Source: Polydactylus sextarius
Lineage: Eukaryota > Chordata > Actinopteri > Polynemidae
Length of the DNA stretch: 64,000 bases
Direction: 5' to 3'
Assembly (NCBI GenBank): GCA_016801845.1
Contig: CM028914.1
Coordinates: 19,729,272-19,793,271, forward strand
The notes below the pieces were generated by a model that ran no database searches, was not told where the DNA came from, and saw only the letters and a list, made by a program, of their open reading frames with translations. Positions 48,553 to 59,910 of this stretch are shown in pieces. Both the position numbers and the translations under genes were made by a program. Positions within the stretch are counted from its first letter, which is position 1. Each line of letters starts with the position of its first letter.

Positions 48553-50900
48553 AAAAGTATTCTCAGTGAGACGTATACAGTCCCAAAGGAAATGAGACTG
48601 GATATGTGTTAAGGTGGAAAAAAAAAAACAAAGAAAGCTCTTCAGTCATTCCTTGGCAGAGCAACAGTGAGAATGATGCTGTGGAAGTTTGTTGTAACAT
48701 TTGGATTCATCACAGAGAAATGTCTGTGGCATAACATAATTAGATCCTACCGTTGTTGTCTTTTGTTGTGGGTTATAAAATCCATCTTGTGTTTATGTGA
48801 GAGATTATAGACTAGAGCAGTGTTGGCTTCCAAAAGCAGAGACAGAGAGGCATCTCAAACATCTATGTCTTTTTCAATCAGGAACCCTGACTTGCCTCAC
48901 TGTAACCCCAACCAGATCTGTGGTAATTGGCCTCAGTGAGCATTAAAAATGTAAAAGAAGTCCAGTGAGGTTAATATGGAACAGATAGACTGACGTATAT
49001 GGTACACAGTTGGGTACAGTTACTCAACATGGACACCATCTTAGTATAAATTGTTGGCATGCTTATTGCTAATTAGTACTAAAAAAAGGAGCAGAACTAG
49101 TTTGTGACACCAGGGATCAGCCCACCCAGAGCTGCATTGCTGCCTGGTACAACATGTACTGCAACCTGAAGCCTAAATCTGCTGATGGTGGTTCCACAGA
49201 GTGGTAGCTCCTGCTCCTGCTCCTATACCTTGTGTAATCTGTCACTTTTGAGTTTTTCTTTCACTGGTCCATGTGTCTAAGTTCTGTTGAGCTGGAGTAA
49301 ATACCAAACCTCCAGTGAAATCCAATGGGAACTTGAGACCAAGTCAAAATCAAGTCCAATAAGACTCAGCAAGCCACAGGGTTTGTATCACAGTATTTGG
49401 ACATTCAGCATGACAGACTTCCTAGCAGATGTAACTTCTGTAAAGTCTTATGCATGCTGTAAATTGAACTTTGCTTGAGATGTAGCACCTGGAACAAATG
49501 CACATTCTCATCTTTTGCCCGAATCAATGCAAGACTGTAGCCACCCACCTGCTGTCAGACTAAATACACTTCCCGGGCACGCTCAGACAGAAGCACTAGA
49601 GAATAAATATGTCACACGTGTATTTACTTATTGTTCATCCCTAGTCATTTGTTTTGTCTCCTTTAGCTGTCTGCAGACAGATAAAGGGACAAAACAATAT
49701 TTCAGCCTACCTGCTGCACCTGCCTCTATTCCCATGGGCAGAGTAGCTACATTCTAAATTGAATTTAAACATGTAGTAGGTAAGGTGAGTGCTGTGTGGA
49801 GACACAAATAATATTGACATCAGTAGCTAAACTGGTTTGGGATCTCATCCCACTGCATTGGGTTATTGATTACGTGAATTGTGTCAAAAAATGAGGAAGT
49901 TAATAGATTTTCATACCTTTCTATGCTTTCAAATATGCATTATTGTTACAGTAGATGCTGCATATCGTTTGTAATATTATGAATGCTACATTAGCTGTCA
50001 ACTCTAGTGTGTTATTATGGATCATACCTGTGTGTCTGTTCCTGCAACAGTAGCCACTGGTACTGCAGATAGCCTGTAATCTGTAGCCGCCCTGTCTGTG
50101 ATGACTGAGAGACCTGCTGGATCATTCTCTTCTGTGGATGCAGTTTTCTCTTTGAAGCTCCATTAGCCAACCCTCTTATCATCTGGTCGAGTCAGAGCAA
50201 AAGGGAGACTTCATTAATCCTCCGGAGGTGGATCACCCAGGTGTTGATTTTAACAGGAGGAGGTAAAACACAGCCTGTTCCTGGCTCAGGGGGGAGATCT
50301 CTGCTACAAGTGTTCAGACAGTAAAGTGTTTGAAATGTAATAACCCAAAGGTGAAAAAAAGACAACATTGCACATCAGATGGAGGTTTTAAAATGTCTGA
50401 GATATGAAACTTTGATTTTTCATCATAAATCAAAATGAAAATAGTTTCCATTCCCTTAAATATAGCACATGGAAGAATACCCTGCAGGTGCTGTAACATG
50501 GGATGAGCTGTTCAGCTGGCTGGTCAGCTGCGCTATTAAACATGAGGAGGATTTCGCATGATACAGGTGATTGTTTTAAAGGTCAAATAAATCCTTAAAA
50601 GTTGTTAGTTGCTCATTCAAAAGGAGACGTTCAGTGTGTATTTGTGAGTGTGTGTTGACTGTAGATATGAAGTGTGCTGTGTCGTAGTGTTGTGGTCAAG
50701 TGCGTGTGTAACAGCACACACTTTATCCTGCAGACCCATGTGGCAGCTTGTCTGTGTGTTTCAGACTGTGGGTTTGTACCTATATGCAGTGTTAGAGTGC
50801 CGGTGTGATGTATCTGGGCCGGCCACCTGTCTGAGCAGCTGACTGGGGCGTTTTCTAATCTGACAGGTACTCTGCCCTGTAGACACAGTGACAAACGACT
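48553..50900. other. noncoding stretch, no gene recognised
   Basis: Open frames up to 96 codons (50631-50921, minus) follow TG/CA-rich sequence. No family is recognised. Confidence 0.5.
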
Positions 50901-50925
50901 CCCAGTGACACCCCCACCCACCCCC
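50901..50925 (-). other. C-rich run, G-quadruplex motif on the minus strand
   Basis: C tracts of 3, 5, 3 and 5 with loops of 7, 1 and 1 bases fit the quadruplex pattern on the complementary strand. No promoter context is visible. Confidence 0.5.
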
Positions 50926-52377
50926 TTTCTCTGTTCTCAGGCCAAGACTGAATCAGTTACACAGCCAGATCAGCCCTCAGGTACACAAAAAAAAACAAAA
51001 ACTAATAGACAGGAAGAACATGTGCACTGCACAGCCTCTGAGAGTCTGTTTACTGTGTAGATAAATACCTCTCCTGGTAATAGCCTTCTTAATTGAAGCA
51101 GGTAGATCCAATATGATTATGTATGTTTGATTTATACAGCTCAGGTCTTTACGAGAGAACAAGAAAAGAGAAGGAAGAAAACAAGTCTTGTGGGGTATGT
51201 GATATAATCTCTAATTGGATATTTACAGGCAATACAGTTGTCATATCAAAAGAACAGCTCACCAAGAGCCTGTTACACTTGGGAGTTTATCTCAGTGTTA
51301 TCTTTCAGTCCATCCTAATGAGGTCACTTCCGCTAGATGCACAGACTTTACTTTCGCCTTTCATAGCTTATTGAGAAACAATGATCTACCTTAGCTTTGT
51401 GACTGATGACCGAGACCTCGGCGAACAAACAGCATATTCTTGCAGTGTATGACTGAGTAGTTGTGAATAGCCTTAGAGGGACTCCTCGGGGATAAAGGAA
51501 GCTATCTCATGTAAAGCAAATTGAACAAGAGAACAGAGTTTCTAAATTTACTCTGCAAAGGTAAATTACCCAAGGGGCAAGCACTACCACAAGTTCATTC
51601 TCCCAATTATAACGTGGCTCACCAACAAAAACCTCCTGCAGTTTTTAGTTAAGAATTGCTCGGGGTGGCTGTGGAATGTGTAAAAGAAGCTGATAAATAT
51701 TGTGGCTTTCCTGCAACCCCCAGGGTTAAGCCAAGACTTTGATTAATAGCTGATATCTAGGTTGGTGGTTATTTTATGGGGTTAGGGTTATTATGTGGAC
51801 CAAAATATTTGTATAATGAACAACATGTGAGGGACACTATGGTGCTCTGGTGTTGGTTTTTCACCCAGCCACTGCTATGAACAGTTGGACAGTCTTTTTG
51901 TTGCCATTGTTATCGGTGATCAGATATTACAGAGGAAGGTCTGTATGTTTGCACCCAATGTTACTGTGTTAAATAATTATTTTGCTGTCTGAAAACACCA
52001 TCATCACTATCATCAGGAGAAAACTGTATGCTGGTGAACTGAACATTGGAATGTGCAATTTCTTGAACAAAAACACAGAATGATTGAATAAAATTAACTA
52101 AACTATGAAATGGACATGGACTTTAAGCACAGGTTGCATGTTGTGGATGTGATTAATGCTGTGAACGTGACATTCCTCCTCCACACAAGTATAAATAACC
52201 ATGAACACAACAGTCAGGTACAAGTCCTTCGACCTGAACACACAGGTCGTATGTCCTCTTACCCTCTGATATGACCCATAGGAAATTTTCCTGAAATAGA
52301 AGCCCAATGGCAGCAGTTGTGCTGGGCTTTTGTTGTCATGGTAATAATAATAATGAGCGCAGTAATTTTTTTCAACA
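50926..52377. other. noncoding stretch
   Basis: No gene or repeat family recognised. Open frames of 60-83 codons only. Confidence 0.5.
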
Positions 52378-52474
52378 GTGATGGTTTGGTTAAGTTTAGG
52401 TTTAGGTTAAGTTTAGGTTTAAAGATTATAGTTTTGAAAGATTATAGATTATAGATTATGGATTATAGATTATA
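52378..52474. repeat. GTTTAGG-type run followed by (GATTATA)5 minisatellite
   Basis: Imperfect GGTTAAGTTTAGG units fill 52385-52420. After a short spacer, five 7-bp units GATTATA (third unit GATTATG) fill 52440-52474, with an isolated unit at 52423-52429. A local slippage product of low age, since units are nearly identical. Confidence 0.8.
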
Positions 52475-52854
52475 GTTTTTCCTTTCTTAACACCGAAAAT
52501 CAAGATGCAGTTAAGGTTGTGAAAACATGGAGGAACAACAATGACAACCTGAGCCTCGTCTGTGGGGGGTTTTTGCTCTTACCACACTGCCTCAGTTAAC
52601 TTCTTTCTTTGCTCCTGTCATGATTATTATTAACATGTAATTAAACTGAAACATGATGGATTGTCAATGTCCTTGAATATTGTGTTCTAATGTATCTGGT
52701 TATTTCAGTTCTTTGAAGTCAAGACAGTAGAAACGCCTTCTTTCTTCTTCCACTGTTGTCTGACAAACCTCCTCCACTACTTACACTGTTGTACTAATTA
52801 GATTATACATCTCTCCGAGGCTTTCTATCCGAGGTTCTGAGCTTCAGCATCATT
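52475..52854. other. noncoding stretch
   Basis: Nothing recognised. Confidence 0.5.
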
Positions 52855-53620
52855 GAATGTGAGGTTCAGAAGAAATTGATACCACATTAAAGAGCCAGGT
52901 CTCAGCTTTAATTTGAGTATGTTTGTATCAATATAGAAAGAACTGTGTGGGAGATATAGTGCTTTAGACAGATAGTACCCACAGTCAAAAGGACACATAC
53001 ACATGATGTCATAAAACCATAGTTAATGTTTAGTGGAAAATACTTTGTATGCTGCATCTTCCGAGGTGATTATCTCCCAGAGCTTCCTTGTATCCTCTCC
53101 AGCTCTTAGTTGCTGTGGCGTCTCTGTCTTTACTGATCTGCTCAGTCAGACTGAGATCAGGTGACTCATCCAGTCTCTTGCTTTGATCATATGTTTTCAG
53201 AATCTTTGTCCTACAGAATAATGAAATGGCTTCCAATGGATTCTGGTGTATTAGACTGGATCAGAACCCTGGGTGCTTATGTTTACCTCTGCATTCATCC
53301 CATTCCTTTCATCAGAAATGATGTCGTCAGTAATTGCTGTATTAAAGCCATATATGTATAATCATTAACAGTACCAGAACCATGTTGAGATGAGATGGAG
53401 GCTGTCCCTTTGTTTCTGCACCATTTCTTCTTTTCATAATTTTATAGAGGTTGATTCTTGATTCATCAGACCATAGAACTCTACTAGTTTCTTTCAAGTG
53501 GTACTCCTTACTATTCCCTCAAGTGTTTGATTGTTGGGTCATTGCATACACAATTTACAGTGAAACCTTATTTCACTGAATCTAAGCTGAAAAGTCCAGA
53601 ACAGCATCAATGTTCTGAAA
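52855..53620 (-). mobile_element. Tc1-like transposon remnant, second family
   Basis: On the minus strand the three catalytic blocks of a Tc1 transposase can be read in order. The first is VLWSDESRINLY (53444-53479; first Asp codon at 53465-53467). Next is a degraded FIIL-stop-DKD block (second Asp codon at 53208-53210). Last is SPDLSLTEQ (Glu codon at 53141-53143). The second Asp and the Glu are only about 22 codons apart instead of the usual 35, so about 40 bp are lost. In-frame stops and frameshifts break the rest. Terminal inverted repeats were not located, so both boundaries are approximate. The sequence differs clearly from the Tc1 copies at 4690-5184 and 56458-58017, so it is a separate family. 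Confidence 0.8.
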
Positions 53621-53717
53621 ACATAATGTTGCTACAGTTGATGTGGTGGGTATAAAAATGTTGTACAAGCTAAAACAAGCTGAGAAATGAAACATGAAAA
53701 GCTATTTCTTTGCTTCG
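53621..53717. other. noncoding spacer
   Basis: Nothing recognised. Confidence 0.5.
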
Positions 53718-53771
53718 GAATAAATCAGGCTTGATTTACTTTGAAGCTCAGAATAAATCAAGTCTGATTTA
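53718..53771. repeat. two 33-bp-spaced palindromic units
   Basis: GAATAAATCAGGCTTGATTTA (53718-53738) and GAATAAATCAAGTCTGATTTA (53751-53771) are near-identical, and each is a small palindrome with TAAATCA/TGATTTA arms. The start-to-start spacing is 33 bp. Looks like a two-copy minisatellite of hairpin units. Confidence 0.75.
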
Positions 53772-53841
53772 TACAACATATAACAGAGCCGTTGTGCAGC
53801 AGCAGAATAGAAGTCTACGGTCTCAGTATCCATTGTCACGC

Positions 53842-53872
53842 TTCCTCCTCCTCCTCCTGCTGCTGCTGCTGC
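53842..53872. repeat. (TCC)n(TGC)n trinucleotide tract
   Basis: About five TCC units run into about five TGC units. It encodes Leu or Gly/Ala runs in chance frames and is not a gene. Confidence 0.9.
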
Positions 53873-54189
53873 CGTTATATGTGTTATGTTAAGCAGCTGC
53901 CCAGACACACAGGCTGTCTAATCCATCAGTTCATTTGTGAAGAAACCATTACCAAATGTGAGCCTGCTGCAGTATCTTGGCCTCTCTCTCCCCTCACTTT
54001 GTTCTGAGAGGCTTCATACGTCAGAGCGCTTGCTCAATTAACACAAATAAAGCAAAATGCAACTGGTGACTATCTGATCCAATGCTTTTTTCCAAATTAG
54101 TGCCCATTATTATAACAGAGAATTCCCAGTGTGACATGTGTGAGCAGGATCAACCTCATGCTCTGAAGAAGAAGCCTTAAATCTTCTTT
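53873..54189. other. noncoding stretch
   Basis: Nothing recognised. Confidence 0.5.
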
Positions 54190-54480
54190 CCTCCTCCATT
54201 GGCTTCCAAAGATTGGTTATTTTCATTTACATATATGGCGAGAATATGCAAGCAAATGGGGCAGGGAAATTAGAAGAAAGGGAAGCCAAAGTGGTTCCAG
54301 GTGGTGCTCTGTGATTTTAACAGGGGTGGAATAATTGGATGTATTATGAAATCATAAAAGATTCATTATAGCCGCTATGCAGGAAATGGAATGAGAGCCA
54401 GGCTGTTTGTTCTGTGTGGGGCGGCTGTGTAAATCAGGTGGCACAGACAGGAAGATGTGGATCTCAGATGGAGGATTGCT
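54190..54480. promoter_or_regulatory. candidate conserved noncoding element
   Basis: A repeat-poor segment with CATTTACATATATGG, GGAATAATTGGATG and a TTATGAAATCATAAAAGATTCA stretch, and no coding frame of interest. Texture suggests a CNE. Unproven. Confidence 0.25.
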
Positions 54481-56457
54481 AAGTGGTTATGTGACAGTTT
54501 ATTTTGAGAGGAGCTGGTGAATAAAGATTTCATGTGACTTCAGTGTAATTCTCATTACTGTTATTGTTGGTGGTATGCTGTTTGTTATCAAAGCCAAGCA
54601 GGTGACATGACCAGAGTTCTGTATGTGGTAGCGGTAAGTCACACAGGTTCAGAGGAAGAAGGATGCTCTGCCCTTTTCCCAAGATGGACGCCTGTCCTTG
54701 TCTGAACTGCACAAGGCTGCAGTACTTGTGTGTGTGAGGTCAGTGGGGTTTGTATTTGATATTTGCCTCATTTGCTGCCAAAATTTGGTGCCAGGCTCCT
54801 CACTGAAACATTTTGACAAGACGATGAAATTATAGAAACAGAGAAAACTGATGAGAGAAGACTCTTAACAAATGTTCAGATGTGAGGAGAAAAATCTAAT
54901 AAAACAATTTGTGTCCAGAATAATTTATTAGAGAGACCTTCCTTTATGTGATAGTTACTAGTTGCTGAACAAGATTAGACAAATATATAAATATCCAGCA
55001 TCTGTGCATTGTGAAGAATTTATGAAACCTAATTAAGTCTTTTCGGTTTAATAAGCATGGGGTATGTTCATCATTAACAGACTCATCACATATTAATTTT
55101 CAACCTAATTGTATGCCTTCCTTCCAGCTTTGCTCCCAAAAAAAGTTTTTATATATATAAAAAACTACTACTCAGCTTTCATCCTTGCAGAAGCTTCTGA
55201 AATGTCTTTAAGTTGCATATTGAAATGAGTGTAGTTCTAATGATGCACTGCCTCAGGCACCATTCACTGAGTTGTGCTTTGTCTCAGCTGACTGCAGCTT
55301 TCAATCCTTTGGCACCTGTTTTTCTGAATCATTACATGGTGTTATACACAAATAGGAAATGAACAGAAGGATTTAGTCACTCAGAATCAAACTAAGTGCC
55401 CTCTGCTTTTGATAAAATCTAAGTATATTATGTGCTGTACTGTGTGGGTTTTGTGTATATTGTAACACTGATGACTGATATCAGTGAAGCTCTCAGTTAA
55501 CTATTCTTTCAGTCCTCTCATGTGAAGTTGTTTGTTGTTGCAATCATTTCATTTCTGAAACTTTACATTACAGCAGCTTCTGCACAAACACAATGAACCA
55601 CTCATCACTGTTATGTTAACAGTATTAAACGTGACAACAGGCCAATAGCTCTGCTGTTTCTGTGGGCTGAAACAAACAAATGGTTATGAATAAAACTGCT
55701 GATCCCTGAAGAGGTGGGGGGTTGATGTGGGATATTGCTCATGTGAAACAACCTTTAGATCTTGCCTCTAAGGCCAGTTAAAGCTGTACACATCCAGGGC
55801 CCCACACTCCCCTGTGGCTCATTGTTTTCCCGAGTTCCTTTGAGCTAGACAGCATTCAGAGTACTTCTTACACACATTGACAAATTATAAAAGGAAAAAC
55901 TACTTTCACTAACCTCATTATTATGTGCAGTCTGTCCTTCAGAGCTATTCTGTAATTTTGCTATCTTTGTTGCAAAAGGGGGTAATTGTAGAAAATGTCA
56001 TTATATTGTTTTGCCTGGTTTAGTTTATTCTATTTTTTGTGGCTGACACCTATTCAGAAAAAAACAACAGCTTTGCTCATTTCAGGATTCAGTGCAGTCT
56101 TAAGGCTATGTGAGGCAAATGCAATAGAGTGTTTTGTTTTATTCTTTTTGAATTGATTAAAGCCACAATCTGAGACAGAAGACACAGTCTAAGTGTCCTC
56201 TCTGCCCAGTTCTCCCTGTTGTTTATATCAATGAAACAGTCAGTCATAAGACTCATAAAGGCTCAGTGGGATTTTTTTCACTTAAGTAGAAACATGTACA
56301 CATTTTGCCTCATTCACATTGCCCTCTGGGAACATGCGGTCACTCACGTCAATGCATTTCTTGATACTACACATGTAATGTTTCCAGTTCTGACATTAGC
56401 TTCATGTTTTGTGCTCCATCGTTATTCTGAGGAGCTGTAATTTGGTCCGTCTATTTA
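54481..56457. other. noncoding stretch, no gene recognised
   Basis: Short AT patch near 55149-55160. No gene or transposon ends before the Tc1 element. Confidence 0.5.
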
Positions 56458-58017
56458 CAGTGGCAAGAAAAAGTATGTCAACCCTTTGGAATTTCATGGT
56501 TTTCTGACTAAATCTTTTATGAAATGTGATGTGATCTTCATCTAAGTCAAGGGTAAAACATAATGTTGACAAACATAATTTGTCTAAAATAAATAGCACA
56601 AAATAACATAAAAACATCATAACATCAACACATAAAAAAAAATCAGATCTTTCATGTCTTTATTGAACACACTCATTCAACATTCAAAATGACAGTGGAA
56701 AAAGTAAGTGAACCCTTAGAATTAATAACTGGTTGACCCCTCCTTGGCAGTAATAACCTCAACCAGGCATTTCCTGCAGCTGTGGATCAGACCTGCACAT
56801 AGTTGAGAAGGAATTTTAGTCCATTCTTCGTGGCAGAATTGCTTTAGTTCTGTCATATTCTTTGGACGTCTCATGTGTATGACCCTCTTCATTCATTCCA
56901 TAGCATTTCTATTGGGTTAAAGTCTGGGCTCTTGGCCACTCCAAAAGGCAGATTTTATTTTTCTGAAGCCATTCTGTTGTGGACTGGTTCCGATGTTCTG
57001 GGTCTCACATTATCCTGATGAATGTTTGATATACTTGGGAATTCATCTTCCCCTCAATTATTCCAAGCTGACCAGGCCCTGATGCAACAAACCTGGCCCA
57101 AATCATGATGTTTCCTTCACCATACTTTACGGTTGGGATGATATTTTCATGATGATATGCCGTGCCCTTTCTACGCCAGATGTAGTGCTGTGTTTTTTTT
57201 CCAAATAATTCAATTAGTTTCATCGGTCAACAAAACATTTTGCCAGTACCGCTGTGGAGTGTCAATGTGCTCTTTTGCAAACTTCAGGCATGCAGCAGTG
57301 TTCTTTTTTTAATAAGTAGTGGCTTCCTTTGTGGTGTCCTGCTGTAGATACCCTGCTTGTTCAGTGTTTTACATATTGTGCTCATGAACAGACATTGGAG
57401 TTCTAATGAACCATTCCAGTCTTTGCCTGTCATTCGAGGTTGTTTCTTTACCTCATTGATGACTCTTCATTGTGCTCTTGGTGTCATTTTGATTGGGTGC
57501 CCACTTCTACGTAGAGTAGCAACAGTCCCAAAGTGTCTCCATTTGTAGATTGTTTGCCTAACTGTAGATGGGTGAATTTCTAAAGTCTTTGAAATGACTT
57601 TGTAACCCTTGCCAGCTTTATGTAAATCAACAATTCTAAATCGTAGATCCTATGAAAGCTTTTTTTTTAGTGAGGCAAGGCTCACATAAGCGTGTTTTCT
57701 TGTGCAGAAACTCCAAAAGTTTGAGGGGTTTTTATCAGTCAAAATAGCTGTAGTCCACAGCTCCAAACTCACTATCTTAATGAGTCTCCAGGTGCACTAA
57801 AACCTGACTCCATTAACTCAAGGTTTCACATACTTTTTCCTCAAGCACTATGAGGTTTTATTTGGTTGTTGTCAGACATGAAAGATAAAAAAAAAAATGT
57901 TATGTTAACATTTTAGACACATATTTGTCAAGACCCTTGACTTGACAAAGATCACATCACATTTTATTCAGAAAACCATGAAATTCCAAAGGGTTCACAT
58001 ACTCTGTCTTGCAACTA
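56458..58017 (-). mobile_element. near full-length Tc1-like transposon with IR/DR ends
   Basis: A 1560-bp element is flanked by TA on both sides (56456-56457 and 58018-58019). Its terminal inverted repeats are about 95 bp and begin CAGTGGCAAGAAAAAGTATG on the left. A second, inner copy of the repeat motif sits at 56692-56730 (left) and 57815-57850 (right), giving the inverted-repeat/direct-repeat structure known from Sleeping Beauty-type Tc1 elements. Transposase lies on the minus strand. The paired-like DNA-binding region is open for about 60 residues (VDLHKAGKGYKVISK) until an in-frame TGA at 57468-57470. Catalytic codons remain: D in LLTDET (57222-57224), D in HQDN (57012-57014), E in NPIEMLW (56907-56909). 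The last two are 35 codons apart, as in D34E enzymes. Stops, a frameshift beside the first Asp, and compensating indels show it is dead. Confidence 0.93.
57005..57223 (-). pseudogene. Tc1 transposase pseudogene, longest open piece
   Basis: A 72-codon open piece of the transposase of the surrounding element. It begins just after the frameshift beside the first catalytic Asp. It carries KKTQHYIWRRKGTAYHHENI, TVKYGEGNIMIW and SGPGQLGIIEGKMNSQVYQ, the central strands of the Tc1 catalytic core, and ends with a frameshift before the HQDN block. It cannot give active enzyme. Confidence 0.88.
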
Positions 58018-59689
58018 TATTGTGCTTTTTTGGTTTTGTTTAGGGTGTTTTTAGTGTTTAAGCCAGGTGAGGGGTTAAGGTTTGGGTCAAGTAGACGCAT
58101 GACGCAATGACTCCTGAGTCATTGCACATTAGAGGAGGGGCAAGCTCTTATTTTACTGATTACCTGTGTCATGGCTGCGCTGCTCTAGATAAATATTAGT
58201 TGAAATCAGAATTCTGAGAGCAACTAGGCTGAAAAATGTGTGATTACGGTCTGAGGATGTAATTTATGTACCACCGCTCTCGTGCAGTACGATTTTGGCT
58301 GTCAAACTAAAGCACCATGAATTAACAGGGTGAAAATTTCCACATGCTGCGAGTGCATCTCTCTCCACACAACTTCAGCATGTTGCTACATATTTATGAC
58401 ACCTTTTAGTCTTTACAGATCACTTACGGCACCCAGACAAACATTTAACATATGAAAGAAACAGCTGTTGTTTTCACTGAGATCACTGAGAGAGAGTATA
58501 CAAATCCTGTTCCATCACTGGATGCTGATGTTGTCATCCTGTTACATATCAAAGCAGGAGGTTGAATCCTTCCAGTGCTGTGGTCATATTGTTGTTGTTG
58601 TGGTATATCAATGATATTCACACAACATTTGTTTTCTTTACCCCCATATGCCATTATTGTATGAGTTGTAGGACAAACACATGAACCTTTAGCTTCAGCT
58701 TGATGACACGCTGCATGATTTTACAGCATAATGTAAACAATAAGTCTGATGTGGCAGTGGAAGTATAAATAATGCATTACATGAATGAATGCGCAGGGGA
58801 TTGCAAAAGGTCAGGGAGAGTTTACACAGCAATATGTGGCAGATGGAGGGCAAAAACCAAGAGTGAATAATTTAAAAGGGGAACTGACAGTGTAGTGACA
58901 GAAGGACAATTCAGAATTAATCCAGTTTACTAACCTCATCTGCCAATGTATCTCACACGTCAAGGACCCAAGAGCAAAACTCGATTCGATTTATCCTTCT
59001 GTCAAGCTTGTTAAATTCACTGTAGCTCCATATATCAGACTCACAGCTGCTGATGTAGTGAGTGGTTTGCATAATAGCTGCTTAGCAAGCCGCAAAGCAA
59101 CGGAAGCAAATGCGACATCAATAGCCGTAAATGTAATAATTGAACCAGTCTGCCATTAAGCTGGCAAACAGTGATCAGACAAGCACAATCACCACTTGAT
59201 AGCAGAATTGTGACACCAAATTCCCCATTGATTTCCACTGACATGCCATACATACCGTAGCACTGAGAAGAAACAAAGCTGTCTGTCATGCAGTTAAATC
59301 CATGGCAGCTCATCGATTGTCTGTGCCAGCAAAGAGGCTGCACAAGAATAACTGGCTGTGCTTTCTTTCTCCTCTCATATAAAGCAGTTAACAAAACCCC
59401 AGCAATTCATTCAATATGCCAATCTCCTAATGTGAGCTCCTAGTGTGCGGTTTCCTCAGGCATGTGCCTTATAACCTGTAGAAAAAGCGTGTTTGTGTGT
59501 GTGTTTTGTGTCCACATGAGGTTGTACTTGCGTGTGTCCTCGTCCGCTTAAGGCTGTGACTGCGCACCGACAACACTGTGGAAGAATTCTGGACACATGT
59601 CAAGTCCTTTCATGTTTTATGAGGGTGCCGGCCGAGGGCTTGTTCACAGTGTGAGCTAAAGGCACAACAAGGGCACCTGTCACTTGATA
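58018..59689. other. noncoding stretch, no gene recognised
   Basis: Open frames up to 117 codons (59041-59394, minus; Cys/Leu-rich) show no domain. Nothing else. Confidence 0.5.
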
Positions 59690-59910
59690 GCACACCTATT
59701 GTGCTTTCCTTTCTCCCAGCCATGTTTCAAAGAGAGGCCCTGAAGAGATGGAGGGGAAAAGGAATGGGAGCAGAGAGGGAAGAGGAGGAGGAGGTGGATG
59801 GGGAAAGGGAAGAAAAGCGGAATGGCCTTTTATCTCTCCCCTATTCTTGCTACTACTTCAGTAATGGCCAGAGCTAATAATTGACAGTAAAAGCCCAACA
59901 AAGTGAACGT
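59690..59910. other. purine-rich tract and possible conserved island
   Basis: A strongly purine-rich segment (GAGGAGGAGGAGGTGG and neighbours, 59745-59818) is followed by GAGCTAATAATTGACAG. The purine strand could form triplex-type structures. The second half has CNE-like texture. Confidence 0.3.

Noticed and set aside
52385..52420. Interstitial telomere repeat
   Set aside because: Units are GTTTAGG/GTTAAG variants, not TTAGGG arrays.
59041..59394. 117-codon minus-strand frame rich in Cys and Leu
   Set aside because: No recognisable motif or signal peptide-plus-mature layout; treated as chance.
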